Of a stretch of DNA of 64,000 nt, positions 56,880 through 64,000 are shown piece by piece. Under the pieces are notes generated by a model that searched no databases, was not told where the DNA came from, and saw nothing but the letters and a program-made list of their open reading frames with translations. The position numbers and the translations under genes are program-made. Position 1 is the first letter of the stretch, and each line of letters begins with the position of its first letter. The DNA lies in NCBI RefSeq assembly GCF_028688855.1, contig NZ_JAQTXI010000001.1:204001-268000 (forward strand). The letters run 5' to 3'. Source of the DNA: Neomegalonema sp. Its GTDB lineage: Bacteria > Pseudomonadota > Alphaproteobacteria > Rhodobacterales > Rhodobacteraceae.

Positions 56880-57676
56880 AGGGCGGTCCAGCCGCCGTCG
56901 ACGGAGATGGTGGTTCCGGTGATCTGGGCGGCGTCCTCGGAGCAGAGGAAGGCGGTCGTGCCGCCGAGCTGCTCGACGGTGGCGAACTCGCGCGAGGGCT
57001 GACGCGCCAGCATGATCTTTTCGAGGACCTCCTCCTTCGTCATGCCATGGGCCTTCATCTGGTCCGCGAGCTGGCCCGCGACGAGGGGCGTCCAGACGTA
57101 GCCCGGGCAGATGGCGTTGCAGGTGGCCTTGATCTTCTCCTCGGCGAATTCGAGGGCGATGGTCTTGGTCAGGCCGACGAGGCCGTGCTTGGCCGCGACA
57201 TAGGCCGATTTGTAGGGCGAGGCGGTCAGGCCATGGGCCGAGGCGATGTTGACGATGCGGCCCCAGTTGCGCTGCTTCATGCCGGGGATGGCGGCGCGGG
57301 CGGTGTGGAAGGCCGAGGACAGGTTGATCGCGAGGATCTGGTCCCACTTGGCGACCGGGAACTCCTCGACCGGCGAGACGAACTGCACGCCCGCATTGTT
57401 GACGAGGATGTCCACGGCGCCGAATTCGGCCTCGGCCTTGCGGATCAGCCGGACGCAGGCTTCGGGGTCGGACATGTCGGCCTGGACGTAGAGGGCGCGG
57501 GCGCCGCCCGTCGCGAGCTTCGCGACTTCGGCGGCCACGGCGTGGTCGGATTCCGTGTCGGAGAAGGAGTTCAGCGCGACGTTCGCGCCGCGCGCGGCCA
57601 GAACCTTCGCGATTCCAAGGCCGATGCCGCTCGTCGAGCCGGTCACGACGGCGGTCTTGCCGGAAAGGTCGCCCAT
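56876..57676 (-). CDS. hbdH: D-3-hydroxybutyrate dehydrogenase
   Basis: This short-chain dehydrogenase oxidises D-3-hydroxybutyrate to acetoacetate with NAD. The 266-residue protein has TGSTSGIGLG for NAD binding, NNAG, the catalytic Ser in NIASAHG, YKSAYVAAKHG with the Tyr-Lys pair, and the hydroxybutyrate-dehydrogenase-typical CNAICPGYVWTPLV. The C-terminal GTTISVDGGWTAL is standard. It starts the hbdH-patatin unit. Confidence 0.94.
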   Translation of the reverse strand: MGDLSGKTAVVTGSTSGIGLGIAKVLAARGANVALNSFSDTESDHAVAAEVAKLATGGARALYVQADMSDPEACVRLIRKAEAEFGAVDILVNNAGVQFVSPVEEFPVAKWDQILAINLSSAFHTARAAIPGMKQRNWGRIVNIASAHGLTASPYKSAYVAAKHGLVGLTKTIALEFAEEKIKATCNAICPGYVWTPLVAGQLADQMKAHGMTKEEVLEKIMLARQPSREFATVEQLGGTTAFLCSEDAAQITGTTISVDGGWTAL

Positions 57677-57912
57677 GTTTGTCTCCTCGGGAAGCGTCCG
57701 GCCGGAGGCGTCCGGTCGGAGGACAGGGGATGTTGCGATGCGAAACGCCGCGCGGGACTATAGGAGGGGAATCCGGCGCGGTCAGCCCCCAAACCACGGG
57801 CGCCCCCCTCCCTCTGCGACGGCGCGCCCGCGATCGTGAAGCGTTTTCCGGATGATTCGCGCGGGGGATTCGTGGAATGCTGGGCCGGAGAGCCGATCAG
57901 GGGAGAAAGACG

Positions 57913-58146
57913 GTGCTGACGAAGATCCTCATGCTGGGATTGGCCGCCTTCGGGCTCTGGGTGTTGCTGCGCCGCGCCTTCGCGCCGCCGCCTCAGGCCC
58001 CCGCCGCGCCGCCGCGCCTTCAGGCGCAGGATCTCGAGGCCTGCCCGCATTGCGGAGCCTACAAGGCCCCCTCGGAGCCCTGCGCCTCCTGCCGCGAGCG
58101 CGCCCGCCGCGATCAGACGCCGGGCGGCGGCAGCGGTCGGGCGTAG
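57913..58146 (+). CDS. Small membrane-anchored zinc-ribbon protein (PP0621-like)
   Basis: The 77-residue protein is read from GTG with GGGGAGAA upstream. A membrane helix spans about residues 4-19 (ILMLGLAAFGLWVLL). A Pro/Ala-rich stretch leads to a four-Cys zinc-ribbon, CPHCGAYKAPSEPCASC. The anchor-plus-ribbon design resembles the PP0621 family, with function unknown. The 3' end overlaps the convergent chorismate mutase gene by 34 bases. Confidence 0.7.
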   Translation: MLTKILMLGLAAFGLWVLLRRAFAPPPQAPAAPPRLQAQDLEACPHCGAYKAPSEPCASCRERARRDQTPGGGSGRA

Positions 58147-59045
58147 AGCCCCGCCGCCACAAGATCCTGAGGATCCGCGTCGAAGCCCTCGGCCAGGGCC
58201 TTCCTCACCGGCGAATCCGGCTCCACATGGGCGCCTTCGCAGGCGATCAGGAGGGCGTCGGGCGCCAGGGCCGCCAGACGCGCCTCGACTCCCAGAGCCT
58301 CCATCACGCGCCCCAGCCGGGCCGCGATCTGGGCGCGGCTGATGGGCGCGGAGGCGCGCAGGCCGAAAAGCGTCACGTCGTCGCCGCTGGGCTCCAGCGG
58401 CCCGACGCCGAGCAGCCAGGCGTCGATTCCCTCGCCGGTTTCGGGCGCGAAGGGCAGGGCGGCCAGAATCCGGGGCGCGAGCGGACTGGAGTCGAGGCAG
58501 GCCCGCCACCAGACCTCTCCGCCGGAATCGGGCGAGAGGTCGCCCGGCGCGACTCCGGCGGCGGGCTCGGGGCCTTGCAGGTCCTGGATCATCCGCCCCG
58601 CCGAGGCCCGTCCCACCAGAGGCGTCAGGACTCCGAAGCGGGTGCGCGCCGCCCGCCAGACGCGTTCGCGCTCGGGGCCTTCGCCGGGGGCGTAGACGGA
58701 GACCGTGACGCCGCCCTGCATCGCCACCGAGCTGGCGATCAGCTCGTGCCAGATGGCCGCCGTCCCGCCGAAGGGCATCGGCGAGCCCGACAGCAGCGAG
58801 AGTCGCGACAGCCGCCGCAGGATCTGCGCCTCGCGCGCGAGCCGCAGCGGCGTGCGGGGCTGGATCCCGGAAGCCGGAGGGAGGGCGGCCTGAGGCGCGG
58901 CCTCCTCGCGCCGGGCGGCCTTGAGGGCGCGCACCTGTTCGACCAGCCGGGCGCGCTCCTGGATGGCGGCCAGAATCCGGTCGTCCACGGCGTCGATCTG
59001 CGCCCGAACCGCAGCCATGGGCGCGTCCGCGTCCGGCGTTCTCAT
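58113..59045 (-). CDS. Chorismate mutase with a long C-terminal region
   Basis: Residues 8-90 form an AroQ-type chorismate mutase: VRAQIDAVDDRILAAIQERARL with Arg14, Arg31 and Lys42 in the positions of E. coli P-protein Arg11, Arg28 and Lys39, then an Arg-rich helix and MPFGGTAAIWHELI. The enzyme converts chorismate to prephenate. The remaining 200 residues show no dehydratase or ACT signature I can place, but may be a degenerate prephenate-dehydratase-like fold (VSVYAPGEG, TRFGVL). Alphaproteobacteria often carry such a lone 280-310 residue mutase. The 3' end overlaps the convergent zinc-ribbon gene. Confidence 0.85.
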   Translation of the reverse strand: MRTPDADAPMAAVRAQIDAVDDRILAAIQERARLVEQVRALKAARREEAAPQAALPPASGIQPRTPLRLAREAQILRRLSRLSLLSGSPMPFGGTAAIWHELIASSVAMQGGVTVSVYAPGEGPERERVWRAARTRFGVLTPLVGRASAGRMIQDLQGPEPAAGVAPGDLSPDSGGEVWWRACLDSSPLAPRILAALPFAPETGEGIDAWLLGVGPLEPSGDDVTLFGLRASAPISRAQIAARLGRVMEALGVEARLAALAPDALLIACEGAHVEPDSPVRKALAEGFDADPQDLVAAGLYARPLPPPGV

Positions 59046-59119
59046 GATGTCTGGCTCCTCCGCGCTGGCCTCGCTCCGGACTTAGAAGATTTCCCGCGAA
59101 AACGGAACCGCTTTCCCGG

Positions 59120-59959
59120 TCAGGAGCCCTTCAGAGGCCCGTCCTGCGCGTCCTTGCGCCGGACCGCGCCCGACTCGGGGCCGCTCTCGGGAGAAGGCTC
59201 GGAGGCCGCCGCCAGACCCGGCCTCGGGGCGGTCGCGGGACGCCAGCGCCAGGGCGCGGCGGCGGCCTCGCGAGCCCCTCCGCGCGGCAGGGCGTAGATC
59301 TCCTTCACCGCCTCGACGACCCGCAGCCCCGCCAGACGCTCGGCGCCGATGCGCGCGCCCGCCCGCTCCAGCGGCGTCGAGGCCCGCAGCCAGAAGCGCC
59401 GGTGGCTCGGCGGGGCGTAGAGCGCGGCGGCCCGGCGATGGGGCGTGAAGCCGGCCTCGATCAGCAGGTTTTCGAGCTGTTCGGCGCTGAAGGGGCGTCC
59501 GAAGGCGAAGGGGGTGGTCTCGCGGCGCGCCCAGAGCCCCGTGCGGTTGGAGACCACCGCGATCAGCCGCCCGCCCGGCGCCAGCGCACGCCAGACCTCG
59601 CCGAGCAGGGCGGCGGGATTCTCGCAGAGCTCCAGAGCATGGGCCAGCAGGATGCGGTCGAAGAAGCCGTTGGAGAAGGGCCATCCGCCCTCCTCGACGA
59701 GGACGCAGAGATTGCCGCCCTCGCGCGGCCAGTGGACCGCGCCCTGATGGGCGGGCATCAGCGCCGCGACGCGCTCGACGCCGCTCTGGCCCTGAGGCAG
59801 ATAGGGCCGCAGGAAGGGCGTGGGATAGCCGTATCCGGCGAGGCTCTGGCCCTGGAGATTCGGCCAGAGCGCGCGCAGCACGCCCTGCACATGGCGCTGG
59901 GTCATCGCGCCGAGCTGGGTTTCGTAGAACTCCCGCAGGTGCAGAACGTCCAGCCGCAC
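59120..59959 (-). CDS. SAM-dependent methyltransferase, class I
   Basis: The 279-residue protein begins MRLDVLHLREFYETQLGAMTQRHVQG. The methyltransferase core spans residues 35-165: ENLAGYGYP-like SLAGYGYPTPFLRPY takes the place of motif I, followed by FFDRILLAHALELCENPAALLGEVWRALAPGGRLIAVVSN. The C-terminal 60 residues are Arg/Pro/Ala-rich and disordered. The motif I Gly-X-Gly-X-Gly is degenerate, so activity is less certain. Similar genes sit near hydroxyacylglutathione hydrolase in related bacteria; that gene is not present here. Substrate unknown. Confidence 0.75.
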   Translation of the reverse strand: MRLDVLHLREFYETQLGAMTQRHVQGVLRALWPNLQGQSLAGYGYPTPFLRPYLPQGQSGVERVAALMPAHQGAVHWPREGGNLCVLVEEGGWPFSNGFFDRILLAHALELCENPAALLGEVWRALAPGGRLIAVVSNRTGLWARRETTPFAFGRPFSAEQLENLLIEAGFTPHRRAAALYAPPSHRRFWLRASTPLERAGARIGAERLAGLRVVEAVKEIYALPRGGAREAAAAPWRWRPATAPRPGLAAASEPSPESGPESGAVRRKDAQDGPLKGS

Positions 59960-60054
59960 GGCTCCTCCTCGCTTCTCCGCGGCCCTGTCGCAAGGCCGCG
60001 GAGATCATAACCCATCGTCGCGGCGAAGGCCATGAAGGGCGCGGAGCGCAGGAG

Positions 60055-60933
60055 TCAGCGCGTCGGGACGGGCTTTTCTCCGCGATAATCGTAGAAGCCG
60101 CGCCCGGCCTTGCGTCCGAGCCAACCGGCCTCGACGTATTTCACCAGCAGCGGGCAGGGGCGATACTTGCTGTCGGACAGCCCCTCGTAGAGCACGTTCA
60201 TGATGGCGAGGCAGGTGTCGAGGCCGATGAAGTCGGCCAGCTCCAGCGGGCCCATGGGGTGGTTGGCGCCGAACTTCATCGCGGTGTCGATGGATTCCAC
60301 CCCGCCGACGCGCTCGTAAAGCGTGTAGACGGCTTCGTTGATCATCGGGATCAGCAGGCGGTTGACGATGAAGGCCGGGAAATCCTCGGCGAGGGCGGGC
60401 ACCTTGCCCACGCTCACGATGAGGTCGCGGATCTGGTTGAACACGGCCTCGTCGGTGCCGATGCCGCGGATCAGCTCCACCAGCTTCATCACCGGCGGCG
60501 GATTCATGAAATGCACGCCCATGAAGCGTTCGGGATAGCCGCTCACCGCGCCGAGCCGCGTGATCGAGATCGAGGAGGTGTTCGAGGCGAGGATGGTCTG
60601 CGCGCCGACATGAGGGCGAAGGGTTTCGAAGATCCTGTTCTTGACCGCCTCGACCTCGGAGGCCGCTTCGATCACCAGATCCAGCGCGCCCAGCTCGGCG
60701 ATGGCGCCCACGGGCCTGATCCGCGCCAGAGCCGCCGCCTTGTCCTCGGCGGAGATGGCGCCCTTGCGGAGCTGACGCTCCAGATTGCGGTCGATGACGG
60801 CCAGGGCGGCCTGCACCGCCTCGGGCTTGAGATCGTAGAGTCCGACCTCGCGCCCCGAAAGGGCGAAGACATGGGCGATGCCGTTGCCCATCTGCCCGGC
60901 CCCGATCACGCCGACGGTTCTGACGTCCTGCAT
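60055..60933 (-). CDS. 3-hydroxybutyryl-CoA dehydrogenase
   Basis: The 292-residue enzyme interconverts acetoacetyl-CoA and L-3-hydroxybutyryl-CoA. It has the NAD-binding GVIGAGQMGNGIAHVFALSG, the family signature FMGVHFMNPPPVMKLVELI with the catalytic His, and the C-terminal domain GPLELADFIGLDTCLAIM. The start at 60933 has GGGGAG upstream; 29 extra codons further up are arginine-rich and unlikely. It complements acs, hbdH and the patatin in short-chain acyl and PHB-related metabolism. Confidence 0.94.
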   Translation of the reverse strand: MQDVRTVGVIGAGQMGNGIAHVFALSGREVGLYDLKPEAVQAALAVIDRNLERQLRKGAISAEDKAAALARIRPVGAIAELGALDLVIEAASEVEAVKNRIFETLRPHVGAQTILASNTSSISITRLGAVSGYPERFMGVHFMNPPPVMKLVELIRGIGTDEAVFNQIRDLIVSVGKVPALAEDFPAFIVNRLLIPMINEAVYTLYERVGGVESIDTAMKFGANHPMGPLELADFIGLDTCLAIMNVLYEGLSDSKYRPCPLLVKYVEAGWLGRKAGRGFYDYRGEKPVPTR

Positions 60934-61301
60934 CGTCCGCTCCCCCCTGGGCCTCGCCCTGGGGCGGGCCGTCCTGCGAAATGACCGCGCCAACCTAGAA
61001 GCCGCAGGGAGAGCGCGCAAGCGCCGATGGAGCGCGGGCGCAGAGGGAATCCGGCTCCGGACGGAGCCCGGAATCCAGCCCTGGACATGGCCCGGCCCGC
61101 GCCTGGAAGAGCCCGGCCCGCGCCTGGATCCTGCGCGGCCTCTTCACGTCGGGCGCGCCTTGATCCGGACATCTTCTCCTGCGCACCATGATCCGCGCCG
61201 GGAGAGCGGAGCTTGTCGAAGGCGGGAGGCTCCCGGCGTTTCGTCCTCAGGAAGCCCGGGCGGATCCGCGCCTTCGTCCGCCGGGAGGAGGGATCTGCGT
61301 C

Positions 61302-61943
61302 ATGAGACAGCTTTCAGCCCTGGCCTTCCGCGCTCTGGGATTCGTCTGGCTCGCCGCCGCGCCTCTGGCGGCTCAGGACAAGCCGCCCGGCGGCCTTTTG
61401 GGCGCGCCCTGGCCGCAGGGCTCCGATCCGCGGCTCCTGTCCGCGCCGTCCTTCGATCCGCGCGTCCTGATCCGCGCTCCGGAGGACATGGCGGGCCGGG
61501 CGGGCTGCGTCTTCCACGAACATCCGAATTATGGCGGCCAGAGCCGCCGCGTCGTCGTCGGATGGGCCGCGATCCAGGAGCCGCGCAACATCCAGTACGC
61601 GCAGGCTGTGAACAACCTCGGCGACTGGTGGAGCGGCGGGCCCGCCTCCGTCGACTGCGACCGGACGGAGACCTACTGGTGCGTGGCCGATCTCTACGAC
61701 CGCCCGGATCTGGGCGGCCGCAGGCAGACGATCCAGCCGGAGAGGGACGGCGTCTCCGCCGAGGAGGCCGCGCGGCTGCGCGCCGGGGAGATCGCCGCGA
61801 ACCGGAACGCGGGCGACGGCGGATTCCGCTTCAGCACGGTCCCTCCCGTCGGGAGCGGGCCGCGCAACGTGGGGGTGCTCGGCGGACGGGTGGCTTCTCT
61901 GGCGGTGATCTGCCATTGGGCCTTCCCGAGCGTGGTCCGCTGA
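61302..61943 (+). CDS. Secreted beta/gamma-crystallin-like protein
   Basis: The 214-residue protein has a Sec signal (LSALAFRALGFVWLAAAPLAAQ, cleavage near residue 21). The mature part contains a Greek-key-like unit, CVFHEHPNYGGQSRRVVVG...NNLGDWWSGGPASVDC, matching the beta/gamma-crystallin pattern (aromatic-x-x-x-Gly plus a late Ser in the calcium-binding stretch). A second, weaker unit follows, CVADLYDRPDLGGRRQTI. Cys residues could pair. Such proteins bind calcium or inhibit proteases; which applies here is unknown. GGAGGAGGG precedes the ATG. Confidence 0.7.
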   Translation: MRQLSALAFRALGFVWLAAAPLAAQDKPPGGLLGAPWPQGSDPRLLSAPSFDPRVLIRAPEDMAGRAGCVFHEHPNYGGQSRRVVVGWAAIQEPRNIQYAQAVNNLGDWWSGGPASVDCDRTETYWCVADLYDRPDLGGRRQTIQPERDGVSAEEAARLRAGEIAANRNAGDGGFRFSTVPPVGSGPRNVGVLGGRVASLAVICHWAFPSVVR

Positions 61944-62016
61944 AAGGGCGGCTTCCCGGTCTCGGGGCGACGTCCTGCATCTGTCTGGGAAACCGGCGCG
62001 CGAGCCTTGAAGGATA

Positions 62017-62091
62017 TGGCTCGGGAGGAGGGATTCGAACCCCCGGCCAGGCGGTTAACAGCCGCCTGCTCTACCGCTGAGCTACTCCCGA
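62017..62091 (-). tRNA. tRNA-Asn (GTT)
   Basis: Minus-strand cloverleaf with acceptor TCGGGAG/CTCCCGA, anticodon loop CTGTTAA (GTT), T-loop TTCGAAT, discriminator G and encoded CCA. A TATAAG -10 box lies at 62108-62113. Confidence 0.95.
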
Positions 62092-62107
62092 TCAGCGCCG
62101 TGGCGGG

Positions 62108-62113
62108 CTTATA
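62108..62113 (-). promoter_or_regulatory. -10 box of tRNA-Asn
   Basis: TATAAG on the minus strand, 16 bases before the tRNA 5' end. The -35 is weak (GGACGA at 17-base spacing). Confidence 0.5.
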
Positions 62114-62301
62114 ACGCAGAGCTTTCGCCGTCGTCCAGAAGATTTTGCGCCGAGGCCCGCGCGTCTTCCCGCGCGCGCTCCGGAGCCTGGACCGCGCGCC
62201 GGACCCACGCCCTTTGCGAATCCCGGGGGCCGCCTTGCCGCGTTGCGCTTCCCGTCCGGGGGCTCTAAAGTCCCGGCGCCTGATCCTTGGACGGAGGACG
62301 C

Positions 62302-63105
62302 ATGCGAATCAAGGTCGGCCGGTTTCTGTTGCGGCTCGCCGAAAGCGAAGAGGACCTGCGCTCGGCGCAGCGCCTGCGCTACGCCGTCTTCGTCGAGGAG
62401 CTGGGCGCGGAGGCCTCGCCCGAAAACCGCGCCGCGCGGCTGGAGGCCGATTCCTTCGACCCCTTCTGCGAACATCTCATCCTCATCGACGAGGAGGCCG
62501 TCCCCGACGACCCCCTGGACAAGGTGGTGGGCGTCTATCGTCTGCTGCGGGGCTCCGTGGCGCGCCGGGGGCCGGGCTTCTACTCGGCGAACGAATTCGA
62601 CCTCAGCCCGCTGGATTCCTACCCCCGCGAAGTGCTGGAGATGGGGCGTTCCTGCGTGGCGAAGCCCTATCGCGGGGGCTCGGCGATGCAGCTGCTCTGG
62701 ATGGGGCTGGCGCAATACATCGACATGCACGACATCGGCCTGCTGGCGGGCTGCGCGAGCTTCCACGGCTCGGATCCCCGGGCCATCGCCGAGCCGCTGA
62801 GCTATCTGCAGCAACGCAAGCTGGCGCCGCCGGAGCTGCGTCCGCGGTCCTGGGCGCGCCATTACGTCTCCATGGACATCCTGCCGCCCGATCAGGTGGA
62901 TCCGGTCGCGGCGGTCAAGGCCATGCCGACGCTGATCAAGGGCTATCTGCGGGCGGGGGGGCTGGTGGGCGACGGCGCCTATGTGGACCACGCCTTCAAC
63001 ACGGTGGACGTCTGCTTCGTCGTGGAGACCAGCCAGATCGCCAACCGCTACCGGAACTTCTACTCCCGCCAGACTCCGGAGCATCTGGACCGGCTGCTGG
63101 GATGA
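62302..63105 (+). CDS. olsB: L-ornithine N-alpha-acyltransferase (OlsB-like)
   Basis: OlsB transfers a 3-hydroxyacyl chain from ACP to ornithine, the first step to ornithine lipids. The 267-residue GNAT-related protein starts MRIKVGRFLLRLAESEEDLRSAQRLRYAVFVEELG, the usual OlsB opening. It contains DKVVGVYRLLR, EMGRSCVAKPYRGGSAMQLLW, GLLAGCASFHGSDP and PTLIKGYLRAGGLVGDGAYVDHAFNTVDV. GGAGG precedes the ATG. olsA overlaps its stop by 4 bases. Confidence 0.92.
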   Translation: MRIKVGRFLLRLAESEEDLRSAQRLRYAVFVEELGAEASPENRAARLEADSFDPFCEHLILIDEEAVPDDPLDKVVGVYRLLRGSVARRGPGFYSANEFDLSPLDSYPREVLEMGRSCVAKPYRGGSAMQLLWMGLAQYIDMHDIGLLAGCASFHGSDPRAIAEPLSYLQQRKLAPPELRPRSWARHYVSMDILPPDQVDPVAAVKAMPTLIKGYLRAGGLVGDGAYVDHAFNTVDVCFVVETSQIANRYRNFYSRQTPEHLDRLLG

Positions 63106-63947
63106 CCGGGACGCCTTCCGCGCCGCCCGCCGCCCCGCCTCCGGGAGCGCCGGGCGCTCCAGAGCCGTTCAGGCGGCGTTTCGCGCCGCCCGATCCCCTG
63201 CCGCCGCTGACCTTCCGCGAGAAGCTGCGGGCGGTCTGGCGGGGGGGGGTGATCCTGATCGTCACGGCGCTCCTGATTCCCGTCTATCTGCTGGCGCGGC
63301 TACTGCCAGGGCGTCAGCCCGACCGCTGGGTGGCGGGGCTCTGGGGGCGGATTCTGGTCCGTCTGGTCGGAGTGCGGCTGGAGATCGTCGGGGCGCCCAT
63401 GAAGGAGCCGGGGGCTCTGGTGGCGAACCATGTCTCCTGGATCGACATCCTGGCTCTGGCGGCTGCGGCGCCTGCGCATTTCGTCTCGAAATCCGAGGTG
63501 GCGCATTGGCCGGTGGTGGGGTTCATCGCGCGCATCGCCGACGCCGAATTCATCGAGCGCCGCCCGGCTCAGGCCCGCGAGCACGAGGCGCGGCTCGCCC
63601 GGCGGATCCGCGAAGGCGATCTCCTGTGCTTCTTCCCCGAGGGCACCAGCAGCGACGGACTCGTCGTGCTGCCCTTCAAGACCACGCTCTTCGCGATCTT
63701 CCAGGCCACGAAGGCCAAGGCTCAGCCGGTTTCGCTGAAATATACGCCTCCCGAACATTTGCCCCGGCGCTTTTACGGCTATTATGACGACCTGAGTTTC
63801 GGAGACTCGGCGGGCGCCGTCCTGGCGCGGTCGAGGGGCGGGAGGTTGACCGTGACCTTCCATCCGCCCGTCGATCCGGCGGAGATTCCGGACCGCAAAC
63901 GCATGGCCGCCTTTTGCGAGGCGCAGGTCAGGAGCGCCGCCCTATGA
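63102..63947 (+). CDS. olsA: Lyso-ornithine lipid O-acyltransferase (OlsA-like PlsC family)
   Basis: The 281-residue PlsC-type acyltransferase adds the second acyl chain to lyso-ornithine lipid. After a Pro-rich start there is a membrane helix (about residues 46-68), the acyltransferase motif NHVSWIDIL (His-x4-Asp), FIERRPAQ and FPEGTSSDG, then a C-terminal region LTVTFHPPVDP. It overlaps olsB (ATGA) and the next gene (ATGA), so the three are coupled. General lysophosphatidate acyltransferase is the alternative; the olsB neighbour argues for OlsA. Confidence 0.9.
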   Translation: MTGTPSAPPAAPPPGAPGAPEPFRRRFAPPDPLPPLTFREKLRAVWRGGVILIVTALLIPVYLLARLLPGRQPDRWVAGLWGRILVRLVGVRLEIVGAPMKEPGALVANHVSWIDILALAAAAPAHFVSKSEVAHWPVVGFIARIADAEFIERRPAQAREHEARLARRIREGDLLCFFPEGTSSDGLVVLPFKTTLFAIFQATKAKAQPVSLKYTPPEHLPRRFYGYYDDLSFGDSAGAVLARSRGGRLTVTFHPPVDPAEIPDRKRMAAFCEAQVRSAAL

Positions 63948-64000
63948 CTCATCCTCCGCTTCCTTCGACGAAGCTCCTCGCGCTCGGCCTTCTGGGCGCG
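63944..64000 (+). CDS. 5' end of a coupled gene, cut by the window edge
   Basis: The ATG at 63944 overlaps the olsA stop (ATGA). Nineteen codons are visible: MTHPPLPSTKLLALGLLGA, with a hydrophobic end that could be a signal peptide or membrane helix. The product is unknown, but it is likely translated with olsBA. Confidence 0.55.
   Translation, partial: MTHPPLPSTKLLALGLLGA

Overview
The window is a GC-rich chromosome segment of an alphaproteobacterium. Third codon positions are dominated by G and C, and the gene set is mostly housekeeping. Several traits fit Alphaproteobacteria, most like Rhodobacterales or a related aerobic lineage: a short editing-less ProS next to a LolCD transporter, a Cox15-type heme A synthase, a long-chain polyprenyl diphosphate synthase beside DUF2007 and TrmN6-like genes, an OlsB/OlsA ornithine-lipid pair, and D-3-hydroxybutyrate (PHB) metabolism. 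Family assignments come from reading the translations, not from database searches. No insertion sequence, prophage, CRISPR array or rRNA operon was seen.

Layout. 1-5300: a partial gene beside leuD, a tRNA(CAU), an orphan sensor kinase, 3-mercaptopyruvate sulfurtransferase plus an exported DsrE-like protein, and a small membrane protein. 5300-10540: clpB with tandem repeats at its 3' end, a Tat-exported DUF882 protein, kdsB, and an AT-richer patch before a small secreted Pro-rich protein. 10930-14863 (minus): proS-lolC-lolD, with a long disordered N-terminal extension on LolC. 14864-17760: a probable standalone small RNA with promoter and terminator, ppx, and an hsp20 gene under a ROSE-type RNA thermometer. 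17900-22260: a Sel1-repeat protein, ctaA, pccB and rpmI-rplT.

22386-25214 is the most unusual part. Four low-complexity genes sit between rplT and pheST. They lack signal peptides and have no recognised domain. They are rich in Gly, Ser, Trp, Pro and Ala or in charged helical repeats, including a four-fold 18-residue amphipathic repeat. Two of them share a leader sequence. 25322-31070: pheS, pheT and acs. 31200-38551: an orphan HNH nuclease, glnD coupled to an LpoA-type lipoprotein, a degenerate receiver and a hypothetical lipoprotein. 38734-40877: rpsB, tsf and tRNA-Arg.

40950-49030: a hypothetical gene, nadA, a Cys-rich mini-protein, the rtcB2-prfH RNA-repair/ribosome-rescue pair, then pnp-rpsO-truB on the minus strand. 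49370-53374: a membrane protein, polyprenyl synthase, DUF2007, a TrmN6-like methylase and an M20 amidohydrolase. 53395-61943: a VOC protein, the Kup potassium transporter, a patatin coupled to 3-hydroxybutyrate dehydrogenase, a zinc-ribbon membrane peptide, chorismate mutase, a methyltransferase, 3-hydroxybutyryl-CoA dehydrogenase and a secreted beta/gamma-crystallin-like protein. 62017-64000: tRNA-Asn, olsB, olsA and the start of another coupled gene.

Recurring functions are heat-shock proteostasis (ClpB, Hsp20), translation (tRNA synthetases, ribosomal proteins, EF-Ts, TruB, PNPase), C4/acetate/propionate metabolism (acs, pccB, hbdH, hbd), envelope building (KdsB, LolCD, LpoA-like, Ols) and RNA repair (RtcB-PrfH).
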